Below, piece by piece: positions 49,912-57,715 of a stretch of DNA of 61,998 nucleotides. How positions within the stretch are numbered: the stretch's first letter is position 1; each line of letters begins with the position of its first letter. The notes under the pieces are model-generated. The model was not told the DNA's origin, searched no databases, and worked only from the letters and a program-made list of their open reading frames with translations. Origin of the DNA: Hyphomicrobiales bacterium (GTDB lineage: Bacteria; Pseudomonadota; Alphaproteobacteria; Rhizobiales; NORP267); assembly GCA_030688605.1 (NCBI GenBank), contig JAUYJB010000079.1, forward strand, positions 1 through 61,998, in the 5' to 3' direction. The position numbers and the translations under genes were made by a program.

Positions 49912-50730
49912 TCAATCCTTGACGACGGAGATGTCCGGCGCGTCGACCGACTTCATGCCGACCACGTGATAGCCGCAATCGACATGGTGCACCTCGCCGG
50001 TCACAGCCCGGCTCAGGTCGGAAAGAAGATAGAGCGCGGCGTCGCCCACCTCGTCGATGGTCACGGTGCGCCGCAGCGGCGAGTTGTACTCGTTCCAGCG
50101 CAGAATATAGCGGAAGTCGCCGATCGCCGAGGCGGCGAGAGTCTTGATCGGGCCGGCGGAGATGGCGTTGACGCGGATGCCCTTGGCGCCGAGATCGGTG
50201 GCAAGGTAGCGGACGCTTGCCTCCAGCGCCGCCTTGGCCACGCCCATGACATTATAATGCGGCATGACCTTCTCCGCGCCGTAGTAGGTCAGCGTCAAGA
50301 GCGCGCCGCCTTCCTGCATGAGCTTTTCAGCCCGCTGCGCCACCGCAGTGAAGGAATAGCAGGAGACCAGCATGGTATTGGCGAAATTCTCGGCACTGGT
50401 GTCGACAAAGCGGCCGGTCAGCTCCTGCTTGTCGGAAAAGGCGATGGCGTGGACGAGGAAATCGAGGCCTCCCCACGCCTTGCCGATGGCTGTGAAGGCG
50501 CCGTCGATCGATCGGGCGTCGGTCACGTCGCAGGGCAGCACGATCTTCGTGCCGGCCTCGGCGGCAAGCGGCTCGATCCGTTTCTTGAGGACCTCGCCCT
50601 GATAGGTGAATGCCAGCTCGGCGCCCGCTTCGGCGCATCTCTTGGCAATACCCCAGGCGATCGAGCGGCTGTTCGCGATCCCCATGATCAGGCCGCGCTT
50701 GCCGGCCATCAACCGCCCCGCATCCGCCAT
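49912..50730 (-). CDS. fabI: Enoyl-[acyl-carrier-protein] reductase (NADH)
   Basis: Final reduction of the fatty-acid elongation cycle. 272 residues from ATG 50730, equal to the family norm; an upstream in-frame start at 50760 is less likely. SDR fold with GIANSRSIAWGIAKRCAEAGAE as cofactor loop, the FabI-type Y-x6-K catalytic pair in YNVMGVAKAALE, and FVHAIAF-like AIAFSDKQEL. The flipping-loop tail (AGPIKTLAASAIGDF) is the triclosan-sensitive FabI pattern. Confidence 0.95.
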   Translation of the reverse strand: MADAGRLMAGKRGLIMGIANSRSIAWGIAKRCAEAGAELAFTYQGEVLKKRIEPLAAEAGTKIVLPCDVTDARSIDGAFTAIGKAWGGLDFLVHAIAFSDKQELTGRFVDTSAENFANTMLVSCYSFTAVAQRAEKLMQEGGALLTLTYYGAEKVMPHYNVMGVAKAALEASVRYLATDLGAKGIRVNAISAGPIKTLAASAIGDFRYILRWNEYNSPLRRTVTIDEVGDAALYLLSDLSRAVTGEVHHVDCGYHVVGMKSVDAPDISVVKD

Positions 50731-50862
50731 TCTGCCCACCCTGCAATTGGTCCAGATCATGCTCTAGCACGAAGAGCTCGAGCGCAACATAGAGCGTTGG
50801 CCGCCGGCGCGATGGGCTATGGGAACTGCGCGGCGGGCCCCATGCCCAATGACGAGTGCTCG

Positions 50863-51237
50863 TCAGCTTTCTTCGCCGCAGCCGACCAGCAGGAAACGGG
50901 CCGGGCGGTCGCCTTGAACCTGCGAAAGATGGCCTTTGGAGTCCTGGCCGTCGAGGAGAACGATGTCGCCGGGCTTCATCATCGTGCTCTCGCCGTCGGT
51001 CAGCGTGACCTGCAACATGCCATCGAGCAGAATCGCGAACTGCCGCCGCGGCGAGGGGTGAACGGCATCATCCCAGCCCGGCGGCGCGACGAGAAACAGG
51101 CTGGTCGTGGCGGGGATCTCCGCCGATATTTCCAGCGGCGCGGAAGGCGGCACAAAATCGCGCAAGTTCAGTTCGACATCGCTCTTGCGGAAGTGGGTCT
51201 CGCCCCGTTCGTCGCCGTAGATTTCAAGCAGCTCCAC
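50863..51237 (-). CDS. Cupin-domain protein
   Basis: 124 residues with a single cupin barrel: VHPSPRRQFAILLDGMLQVT, then MMKPGDIVLLDGQDSKGHLS. Metal-ligand positions are partly altered (the second motif has a single His), so metal binding is uncertain. Small cupins of this style act as sensory or sugar-binding modules. It is divergent from pdxH with about 140 nt between starts. Confidence 0.75.
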   Translation of the reverse strand: MELLEIYGDERGETHFRKSDVELNLRDFVPPSAPLEISAEIPATTSLFLVAPPGWDDAVHPSPRRQFAILLDGMLQVTLTDGESTMMKPGDIVLLDGQDSKGHLSQVQGDRPARFLLVGCGEES

Positions 51238-51380
51238 GCTCGCCCCCTGTCATCGGAAAAGACGCCGGACGACAGTACGGGTAACCAGGAGGGAAAGCGG
51301 ATATGGCCGCCGCTGGAGCGATGCTCTATATAGCCCGTGCTTCGACGGCAACGTGGGCGCCACGGGATTGGAATGAGCCG

Positions 51381-52019
51381 ATGATCGGAAAAAGGACGCC
51401 GAAAGGCGAAGCCGCCTCGATCAGCGGATTTGAGGCCGTGGACGAGCCCTTGGCCTTGTTCCGGGCATGGCTGGCGGAAGCGGAGAAGAGCGAGCCGAGC
51501 GAATTCAACGCGGCGGCGCTCGCCACCGTCGACGCCGACGGCCTGCCCGACGCGCGCATGGTGCTGCTCAAGGGGCTCGATCATGGCGGCTTCGAGTTCT
51601 ACACCAATCTGCAAAGTGCCAAGGCGGCAGAGATCGCCGGCAATTCCAAGGCCGCCATGGTGTTCCATTGGAAGAGTCTGAACCGTCAGGTGCGCGTGCG
51701 CGGCCCGGTCAAGAAGGTCAGCGCCGCGACCGCCGATGCTTATTTTGCCACCCGCCACCGCACCAGCCAGATCGGCGCCTGGGCGTCGAAACAGTCGCGG
51801 GAACTCGAAAGCCGCTTCGTGCTGGAGAAGGAGGTCGCCAAGTTCGCCGCCAAGTTCGGGCTCAGAACGGTTCCGCGGCCGCCGCACTGGGGCGGCTACC
51901 GTATTCTGCCGCTCATGATCGAATTTTGGCGCCAGCGCCCGTTCCGCCTGCACGACAGGCTGCTCTTTTCCCGCAAGAACTTGAAGGCGCCGTGGCAGCG
52001 CACGCGGCTTTATCCGTGA
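51381..52019 (+). CDS. pdxH: Pyridoxine/pyridoxamine 5'-phosphate oxidase
   Basis: FMN enzyme producing pyridoxal 5'-phosphate. 212 residues from ATG 51381 ([12 protein letters not shown]); earlier in-frame ATGs at 51303 and 51321 would add 20-26 residues without homology. Conserved blocks: [36 protein letters not shown], NPxAALxFHW-like [19 protein letters not shown] and the C-terminal [10 protein letters not shown]. It lies near fabI, as in other Rhizobiales. Confidence 0.93.
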   Translation: MIGKRTPKGEAASISGFEAVDEPLALFRAWLAEAEKSEPSEFNAAALATVDADGLPDARMVLLKGLDHGGFEFYTNLQSAKAAEIAGNSKAAMVFHWKSLNRQVRVRGPVKKVSAATADAYFATRHRTSQIGAWASKQSRELESRFVLEKEVAKFAAKFGLRTVPRPPHWGGYRILPLMIEFWRQRPFRLHDRLLFSRKNLKAPWQRTRLYP

Positions 52020-52107
52020 AGGCAGGGACTTCCGACACGGAGAATTCGGTTCCCTTCCGTCGCCGTGATCGAGCGTCTCGGCGGCCTGCGGGCCCGCAGG
52101 GATCACA

Positions 52108-52995
52108 TCAGGCCGCGCAGCCGCTGCCGCCGCGATCTGGCGGCTCGCCGGGCAGCAGCCCTTTGCGCGCCAGCGGCCCGCGCACGCTGTATTGCAGTCC
52201 CTGGACCGACGAAAACTCCGCGGACAGGACACGGTCGGGGGCTGCATCCCTCCAGCGCTGCCCCTCCACGGCGTCGAAATAAAGCGCGATCTCCACATAT
52301 TCCCGCGGATACCAGAGGCCGTTGGCGGCCTTGGCGAGGTTCAGGATCTCGGCCGGGCCGCGCCGGCCGGCGGCGGCCAGCTCCATCAGCCCGAGCATGG
52401 CGGAGCCGTGGTTGCAATCCTGGAAAAAGGCGGAATTGCCGCAGCATGGGCGAAACACGTTGTCGGCGAGGCGGTGGACGATGTCCGATTGATCGGACGT
52501 CAAGCGCAACGTTTCCACCGCATTGAAATAGGCCGCCCCATTGTCCTCGCGTCCGAGACTCCAGCCGCCCGTGCTGGCATAATTGGCGAGATCGTCGCCA
52601 TTCATCGGGCTGTCCTCGTTGAACGCGGCCTTGGTCGCCAGTCCGAGCGGCCACAGCAGATTGAGGTTGTAGGGCGCCGTCTCGATGGAAAGGACGAGTT
52701 CCTGCGATTCTCCGTCGAGCGCCCGCAGCACCCAGTCCGGGACGGGGCCGCGATTTTCGTGAGCGGCGACGAATTTCCCGCGGTCTATGGCGCCGGCCTC
52801 GACGAGCTTCGCCATGGACGGACCCAGATCGAGGCCGGTCGGGATCGGCTGCGACGGCAGAATCGCGGCCAACGCGCGCCGCAGCGGCGCTTGCTCGACA
52901 TATGAAACGATCCGCGGCGTCGCGAGGCCCAAGCCGTAGGCCCCGCCGACAAGGACGATCCCACCCAACAATTGCCTGCGCGTCGTCTTGGTCAT
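52108..52995 (-). CDS. Putative Tat-exported protein with a CC-x8-CNH motif, unknown function
   Basis: 295 residues. A twin-arginine-like leader, TTRRQLLGGIVLVGGAYGLG, suggests Tat export of a folded, possibly metal-bound protein. The central motif FRPCCGNSAFFQDCNHGSAM gives Cys184, Cys185, Cys194 and His196, a plausible metal or redox site. The rest is helical (ALYFDAVEGQRW, RGPAEILNLAKAANGLW). I do not know a characterised homologue. It is the last gene of the minus-strand thiol-redox cluster, which would be its maturation or reductant partner. The C-terminal Cys293 is near the end. Confidence 0.75.
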   Translation of the reverse strand: MTKTTRRQLLGGIVLVGGAYGLGLATPRIVSYVEQAPLRRALAAILPSQPIPTGLDLGPSMAKLVEAGAIDRGKFVAAHENRGPVPDWVLRALDGESQELVLSIETAPYNLNLLWPLGLATKAAFNEDSPMNGDDLANYASTGGWSLGREDNGAAYFNAVETLRLTSDQSDIVHRLADNVFRPCCGNSAFFQDCNHGSAMLGLMELAAAGRRGPAEILNLAKAANGLWYPREYVEIALYFDAVEGQRWRDAAPDRVLSAEFSSVQGLQYSVRGPLARKGLLPGEPPDRGGSGCAA

Positions 52996-53106
52996 GGCAT
53001 CGTTCCTTCTCGCTCTTGCCCTCGTTCGGCTCGGAAACGAGGGTCCGAGCGGCTTCGGCCGCGCAAGCGCGCCCCGATCGGAGGGCCGATTGAGGCGCTG
53101 AACGCC

Positions 53107-53289
53107 TTACCTGGACATCGCGTCCTCGGCGTTCTCTTCCTTCTCGCAGCGGCCAGCCTTGCCCTCGCTATGCCCGCCGCCGCCACAGCAGCCGTGCCCG
53201 CCGCCGCCGCGCCGGTGCCCGACCAGATGCATTGCCGCCATTCCGCCGAACAATGCAACGATGATCCAGTTTTCAAGAAGCCATTCCAT
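53107..53289 (-). CDS. Small single-TM protein with His/Cys-rich tail
   Basis: 60 residues: one transmembrane helix (MEWLLENWIIVALFGGMAAM), then HLVGHRRGGGGHGCCGGGGH and an acidic tail with one more Cys. The GHGCCGGGGH block could bind a soft metal. It looks like the DUF2933-type small membrane proteins found with copper or heavy-metal genes, but a firm family call is not possible. It lies between the DUF1573 lipoprotein and the Tat protein. Confidence 0.65.
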   Translation of the reverse strand: MEWLLENWIIVALFGGMAAMHLVGHRRGGGGHGCCGGGGHSEGKAGRCEKEENAEDAMSR

Positions 53290-53338
53290 GATCGAACTCC
53301 ATTTCTTCAGGTCCAGATGTTCGCCACCGCCCGCACCG

Positions 53339-53725
53339 TCAGACCGGCTTGGGCTCTACCCTGACGGTGAACGTGATTCTCACATCGTCCTCGTCGGGAT
53401 CGTCCGACGAGATGAAGATGAACCGCTCGATGACGCCGAGGTCCTCCTGGTGGGCGCCGGAATCGTACTCGACGTGGAGGCTCGCCTCGCCGCCCGCCGG
53501 GATGACCATCGCCGTCATGGTCGCCTTGGTGCAGCCGCAGGAGGTGCTGACGCCGGCTATCGCGAGCGGGCGGTCGCCGAGGTTTCGCACCGCGAGGTCG
53601 GCGACCGCCGCGCTGCCCTTGACGACGGAACCCGCGTCGTAGGCGGCGACGACGTCGATGTCGGGCGCGCCCCGCGAGCAAGCGGCCAGCAGCCCAGCCG
53701 CCAGGATCAAGATGACCGTGCGCAT
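53339..53725 (-). CDS. DUF1573 lipoprotein
   Basis: 128 residues. A lipoprotein signal (MRTVILILAAGLLAACSRG, lipobox LAAC) is followed by an Ig-like DUF1573 domain with its hallmark CGC (STSCGCTKATM) and the strands ASLHVEYDSGAHQEDLGVIE and FIFISSDDPDED. The role of DUF1573 is unknown; the CGC next to DsbD/CcdA genes suggests thiol chemistry. Repeat B copy 3 separates it from the other DUF1573 gene. Confidence 0.82.
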   Translation of the reverse strand: MRTVILILAAGLLAACSRGAPDIDVVAAYDAGSVVKGSAAVADLAVRNLGDRPLAIAGVSTSCGCTKATMTAMVIPAGGEASLHVEYDSGAHQEDLGVIERFIFISSDDPDEDDVRITFTVRVEPKPV

Positions 53726-53738
53726 CGCATCCTCGCTG

Positions 53739-53842
53739 TAGAGCGAATTCCGTTTGAACCGAATCGGATTTCGCTCTTATCCTTTTGTTTGAGCATGTTC
53801 TTTTCGCAAAACCGGTTACCACTTTTGCGGAACATGCTCTAA
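53739..53842. repeat. Dispersed repeat family B, copy 3
   Basis: Starts tagagcgaattccgtttg and ends gcggaacatgctctaa, with the core gttcttttcgcaaaaccgg. It sits between two DUF1573 genes of one apparent operon. Its terminal cta (53839-53841) is the TAG stop of the upstream DUF1573 gene on the minus strand. Confidence 0.85.
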
Positions 53843-54417
53843 CGCCACGCGACCGCGGCCCGGGTCCAGATTTCGGCCTCGGGACTGCGGCGGTCATTAT
53901 TCTCGATGATGATCCCACGGTCCACGGTCTGTCCGCGGACATCGTGGAATCCGGCGTCTAAGACGAGCGTGACGAGAGCCAGTTTGCCCGGCGGGATCAC
54001 GCGAGCGGAGAACTCGGCGGTCGTGCAGCCGCATGTGGTGTAGGCCCGGCTGATGGTCAGCGGCGCGTCGCCCTCGTTGCGGATCACGAACTTGCGCCTT
54101 ACCACGTCGCGCGGTCCGATGCCGCCGAAGTTGAAGTAGTCGCTGGGGATGCTGATCTTGGGTTGCGGCCCGTCTTCCGGCAGGAACGAGATGCGCGCGC
54201 CTGCCGCCATCTCGTGGACGGCCATGAATGGCGCGTCACGAGCGACCTCTTCTTCGGCGTAGCTCGGCACCGCCTGGGCGGCCTGATCCGTATTGATCAG
54301 AAGGTAGTAGCCGCCAACCGCGGCGACGATCACGCCGATCAAAACCCAAGAGAACGGAACCTGTCTCTTGTTCGGCGACTTTGGGGTCGCCGAACCGTGC
54401 TTTGCTTTGCGACTCAT
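53839..54417 (-). CDS. Membrane-anchored DUF1573 protein
   Basis: 192 residues from ATG 54417 (MSRKAKHG), with gaga-type sites upstream. One N-terminal transmembrane helix (FSWVLIGVIVAAVGGYYLLI) places a periplasmic DUF1573 domain, which carries the CGC motif in YTTCGCTTAEFS, then VTLVLDAGFHDVRGQTVDRG. A second member in the cluster (53339) is a lipoprotein, so one is anchored in the inner and one probably in the outer membrane. Its stop codon is supplied by repeat B copy 3. Confidence 0.82.
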   Translation of the reverse strand: MSRKAKHGSATPKSPNKRQVPFSWVLIGVIVAAVGGYYLLINTDQAAQAVPSYAEEEVARDAPFMAVHEMAAGARISFLPEDGPQPKISIPSDYFNFGGIGPRDVVRRKFVIRNEGDAPLTISRAYTTCGCTTAEFSARVIPPGKLALVTLVLDAGFHDVRGQTVDRGIIIENNDRRSPEAEIWTRAAVAWR

Positions 54418-54472
54418 GATGTTTCTCCTTTGCAATTTCTTGCCTTGCCGGCGGCGGGACCGCCGAGGTCTT

Positions 54473-55717
54473 TCATCCAATCAGCCAAAGCAGCATGACA
54501 AAGCCCAGCGAAACCATCGCCAAGCCGTACCATAGCCTGATGTCGAGGGCGTGGTGGCGCTCCCAGCCGGCCCACGCCTTTGCCGTCAACCGGTTTCCCG
54601 CCGCCAGAAGAATGGCGATGAGCGGCAGCACGAACATGACGTTGTAGAGCGCCAGATAGCTGACGCCCCAGGCCATGGTCGTCTTGGCGTTGAGCAGGGT
54701 GATGACGGAAACGTAGATGCCGCCCGAGCAGGGAAAGGTGCACAGGCCGACGAGGATGCCGGCGGCGATGGTTGCCGGCAGGCTTGCCTTGGCGATCAGC
54801 TCGCGGGCGCGATCGCCGGCGAAGGCCGGCATGTGCAGCTTGACCGGAAACTGCGGCACATAGTGTTCGACCAGGTTGAGGGCGCCGAGGCCGATCAGGA
54901 GCCACGCGCCCAGGCGGGCGACCAAATGCGGCTCGTCGGACAGCCGCACGGTGCCCAACAGGCCCAACCCGATGGCGAAATAGACGAGGAAAATCATCCC
55001 GATATAGACGAATCCTAACTGCAGGATTCGACTGCGGGACTTGCGCAGAGTGAACAGGAAGGCGACCAGCAGAAGGATGACGGCGAAGGCGCACGGGTTG
55101 ACCGAATCCAACAGGCCGGTGACGACGACCGCCGGCAGAAGCTGCGCCAGGTTCGCATCGCCGATCGGCGAGGGTCCGGTCGCGACCATCGCCTGGGCCA
55201 GAGCCACGTTGAACGGCGTACCGATCGGGAAGGTCTCGACCTTGCCCCGCCACGCCCACAGCCGGTACTCGCTCGGGACCCCATGCATCTCCGGCTGCCA
55301 GATGACGAGGCGGGGCGGCACGTTGGGCGTGCTCAGCGCCGTGTCGATCAGGTTCGGCGGGACGTGCCCGAGGATCACCAATGTTCCCTTGTCGGTCGGA
55401 ACGAAGGCATAGAGCGAATCCGCGACCGACCGCGGCAGTTCGACGGAGTCGGCGACATCGAGCAGCAGCTTGCGGTCATCGGGCGCCGTGTAGTCGTGGA
55501 TGCGCGGGTCACCGGCAACGCCGCGTGCCTGCAGGGCCGGGATAAGAACATCCTCGACATAGGGCCAGCAATCGGCGCAGCCGGCGCTGAAAAAGATATG
55601 CGTGGGCGCCTGCGCCTTGCCCTCTTCGGCCGAAAGCGGCGATGCGAAGCCGGAAAGAACCGGCAACGCGAAGAAGACTGCCGCAAGCTGCCGTAACACA
55701 AAGAAACCCGGATCCAT
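54473..55717 (-). CDS. ScsB/DsbD-like thiol transporter with N-terminal thioredoxin-like CADC domain
   Basis: 414 residues from ATG 55717 (gggga 5 nt upstream). A signal peptide precedes a periplasmic thioredoxin-like domain with CADC at residues 47-50. A membrane part of six or more helices follows, with the DsbD-type cysteines Cys209 in NPCAFAVILLL and Cys326/Cys330 in CTFPCSGGIY. Such proteins carry electrons from cytoplasmic thioredoxin across the inner membrane to periplasmic thiol proteins. It follows ccdA by about 14 nt. Confidence 0.87.
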   Translation of the reverse strand: MDPGFFVLRQLAAVFFALPVLSGFASPLSAEEGKAQAPTHIFFSAGCADCWPYVEDVLIPALQARGVAGDPRIHDYTAPDDRKLLLDVADSVELPRSVADSLYAFVPTDKGTLVILGHVPPNLIDTALSTPNVPPRLVIWQPEMHGVPSEYRLWAWRGKVETFPIGTPFNVALAQAMVATGPSPIGDANLAQLLPAVVVTGLLDSVNPCAFAVILLLVAFLFTLRKSRSRILQLGFVYIGMIFLVYFAIGLGLLGTVRLSDEPHLVARLGAWLLIGLGALNLVEHYVPQFPVKLHMPAFAGDRARELIAKASLPATIAAGILVGLCTFPCSGGIYVSVITLLNAKTTMAWGVSYLALYNVMFVLPLIAILLAAGNRLTAKAWAGWERHHALDIRLWYGLAMVSLGFVMLLWLIG

Positions 55718-55731
55718 TATTGTCCCCATTG

Positions 55732-56478
55732 TCAGATCTGGATGTCCTGGAAGAACGGGAAGGTGTTCAGCATCCAGGTGCCGAACGAGAACAGATAGCC
55801 GGTCAGCATCAACGCCCCGACCAGCATGAGGATGCCGCCGGCTGCGATCTGCAGCGGCCGTCCGATGCGCCGCAGCCGTTCCGCGTTGGCCATGAAACGG
55901 CTGGTGAAGGCCGCGACCAGCAGGAACGGCACGGCAAGCCCGAGCGAATAAATGGAAAGCAGCGCTGCCCCGTCGGAGACGCCCATGCTGGTTGCGCTCA
56001 GCGTCAGGATCGCGCCCAGTATGGGACCGATGCAGGGCGTCCAGCCGAAGGCGAACGCGCTTCCGAGCAGGAAGGCGCCGAAGGGACGGCCGCCGGGAAC
56101 CTGCGGCATGAACCGCGCCTCGCGGTTCATCCAATTGAGCCGCAGCAGGCCCGTCATGTGCAGGCCGAAAAGGATGATGACGGCGCCGGCCGCATAGCTC
56201 GCCTCGAAGCGGTAGGCCTGAAACAGGTTGCCGATTGCCGATGCGCTGGCGCCGAGGCTCACGAACACGCTGGAAAACCCAAGGACGAAGGCGGAGCTCA
56301 GGCCGAGCACGGCAATGCGCTGCCGCATCGCCTGCGCTTCGCGCAGCTCGTCGAGGGAATGTCCCGCCACATAGGAGACGTAGCCCGGCACCAGCGGCAG
56401 AACGCAAGGCGACAGGAACGACACGATCCCGGCGAGGAACGCCGTCAGCACGCCTATTCCGGCGATCTCCGGCATCAC
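55732..56478 (-). CDS. ccdA: Cytochrome c biogenesis/thiol-transfer protein CcdA
   Basis: 248 residues, six helices. The two membrane cysteines are Cys25 (FLSPCVLPLVPGY) and Cys149 (GWTPCIGPILGA), which shuttle reducing equivalents across the membrane to CcmG/ResA or other periplasmic thioredoxins. It overlaps the CcmG-like gene by 4 nt. Having both CcdA and a DsbD-like transporter in one operon is unusual for housekeeping cytochrome c maturation. Confidence 0.92.
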   Translation of the reverse strand: MMPEIAGIGVLTAFLAGIVSFLSPCVLPLVPGYVSYVAGHSLDELREAQAMRQRIAVLGLSSAFVLGFSSVFVSLGASASAIGNLFQAYRFEASYAAGAVIILFGLHMTGLLRLNWMNREARFMPQVPGGRPFGAFLLGSAFAFGWTPCIGPILGAILTLSATSMGVSDGAALLSIYSLGLAVPFLLVAAFTSRFMANAERLRRIGRPLQIAAGGILMLVGALMLTGYLFSFGTWMLNTFPFFQDIQI

Positions 56479-57095
56479 GGCGCTCCCCGCAGCTTGGCGA
56501 TCAGCGGCAGGATCGTTTCCTCAAGCGCCTCCTCGTCGAGCGCGCCGATATGCTTGTGGACGATGACGCCATCCTTATCGACGACGAAGGTCTCCGGAAC
56601 GCCGTAGACGCCAAGGTCGATGCCGACCCTGCCGTTGAGATCGGCGCCCGTCCGCGTATAGGGATCGCCCAGTTCGTCGAGCCAGTTGCGGGCGTCCTCG
56701 GGCTTGTCCTTGTAGTTGAGGCCGTGGACCGGGACGGTGCCTTCGGCTTGCAGGCGCATGAACGAGGGGTGCTCGCGGCGGCATTCCACGCACCAGGAGG
56801 CGAAGACGTTGAGAAGCGAGACCCCGCCCTTCAAGTCGGCGGTGGAAAGGCCGAGCGTGCCGCCTTCCACCGGCGGAAGCGCGAAGGCGGGTACCGGCTT
56901 GCCGATCAGCGCCGAGGGTATGTCGCGCGCGTTCCGGGTGAGCCCATAGGCGAAAATCACCGTCAGCCCGACGAATATCGCCACCGGAGCGAGAAAGCCG
57001 AAGCGTATCTGCCGGCCGCGGCTTGGCACGGCCGCGAGGGCTTCGTCTCTTGTTACGTCATTGGCCACTGTCTGGTCTCCCATGTCCTGATTCAT
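56475..57095 (-). CDS. Membrane-anchored thioredoxin-like protein (CcmG/DsbE/TlpA type)
   Basis: 206 residues from ATG 57095 (57083 is an alternative). One N-terminal helix (FGFLAPVAIFVGLTVIFAYG) precedes a periplasmic redoxin domain with ASWCVEC (Cys102, Cys105), NYKDKPEDARNWL and the cis-Pro loop YGVPETF. In CcmG proteins this reduces apocytochrome c thiols; here the partners are DsbD-like, DUF1573 and Tat proteins, so other substrates are possible. No ccm genes are seen in the window. Confidence 0.9.
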   Translation of the reverse strand: MNQDMGDQTVANDVTRDEALAAVPSRGRQIRFGFLAPVAIFVGLTVIFAYGLTRNARDIPSALIGKPVPAFALPPVEGGTLGLSTADLKGGVSLLNVFASWCVECRREHPSFMRLQAEGTVPVHGLNYKDKPEDARNWLDELGDPYTRTGADLNGRVGIDLGVYGVPETFVVDKDGVIVHKHIGALDEEALEETILPLIAKLRGAP

Positions 57096-57228
57096 CGGCG
57101 GCGCCGTCGTGCGCCGAATGCCGAAGGAATGCGCGCGACCTGCCGCTAGGCGGAGCTGTTGCAGGCATTCGGCGGCCGGACGCGGCGGCGCTGCCGCCGG
57201 CGGCACTCGACCGCGCCTGCAACGGCGC

Positions 57229-57600
57229 TTATGAAAGAGAGATGGGAGGTGGTTTTGCCGGGAAGCCGGCCCAGCCGGCAACGCTCGCCCGGGCGACGGC
57301 GGCCCAATCCTCACGGACAGCGGCGGCCACCGCAGGAGCGGCCGCAAGGACGCCGATCGAAACGCAGCCGCCATGGAAGCTGCAGACCTGACCCGCCCCG
57401 TGGCTGTCGCAGCCGCCGCCAGCGCCGTCCTGGCAATCCGTGACCGCCATAACGTGATGGGCATCGAACAGGCCCAATGCCTTGGACGCCGGGACCGCGG
57501 ACACCGCCGCGACCAACAATGCGAACACGCCAACCAGCACCGCGCCCCGGCGAAGGGCGCCTCGAAGCATTTCTCGCATTGCGGTTGGCGCGTGGCTCAT
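57229..57600 (-). CDS. Small membrane protein with Cys/His-rich loop
   Basis: 123 residues (or 116 from the Met in MREMLRG). A transmembrane or signal segment (GAVLVGVFALLVAAVSAVP) is followed by TDCQDGAGGGCDSHGAGQVC and SFHGGC (Cys 56, 64, 73, 79 and nearby His) and a second hydrophobic helix (VSIGVLAAAPAVAAAV). The four-Cys loop could bind metal or form two disulfides. It is the first gene after the FNR-type box. I do not recognise a family. Confidence 0.6.
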   Translation of the reverse strand: MSHAPTAMREMLRGALRRGAVLVGVFALLVAAVSAVPASKALGLFDAHHVMAVTDCQDGAGGGCDSHGAGQVCSFHGGCVSIGVLAAAPAVAAAVREDWAAVARASVAGWAGFPAKPPPISLS

Positions 57601-57667
57601 AAGGAAGAAGCGATCCTAAAGGCACTGCGGACGATCGCAAAACTATCCGTCCCCGCCACGGCTTCCC

Positions 57668-57681
57668 TTGACCTAAATCAA
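57668..57681. promoter_or_regulatory. FNR/FixK-type binding box
   Basis: ttgacctaaatcaa fits the TTGA-N6-TCAA consensus of the CRP/FNR superfamily (FNR, FixK, NNR, DNR). Its centre is about 74 nt upstream of the ATG at 57600 on the minus strand and it lies in the gap after the MbfA stop, so the thiol-redox cluster is the obvious target. Which regulator binds, and whether it activates, is inference. Confidence 0.6.
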
Positions 57682-57715
57682 TGGAGCCCGGCGCCCGTTT
57701 CCCGATGCCGAGCCT

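Noticed and set aside
52103-52654. Alternative minus-strand 183-residue frame overlapping the Tat protein
   Set aside because: The overlapping frame has a clear leader, conserved Cys motif and normal composition; this one is Arg/Gly-rich shadow sequence.
54473-56407. 644-residue minus-strand fusion of a CcdA-like antisense reading and the DsbD-like protein
   Set aside because: The first 230 residues are out of frame with the real ccdA. The DsbD-like protein starts at 55717 with its own signal peptide and ribosome site.
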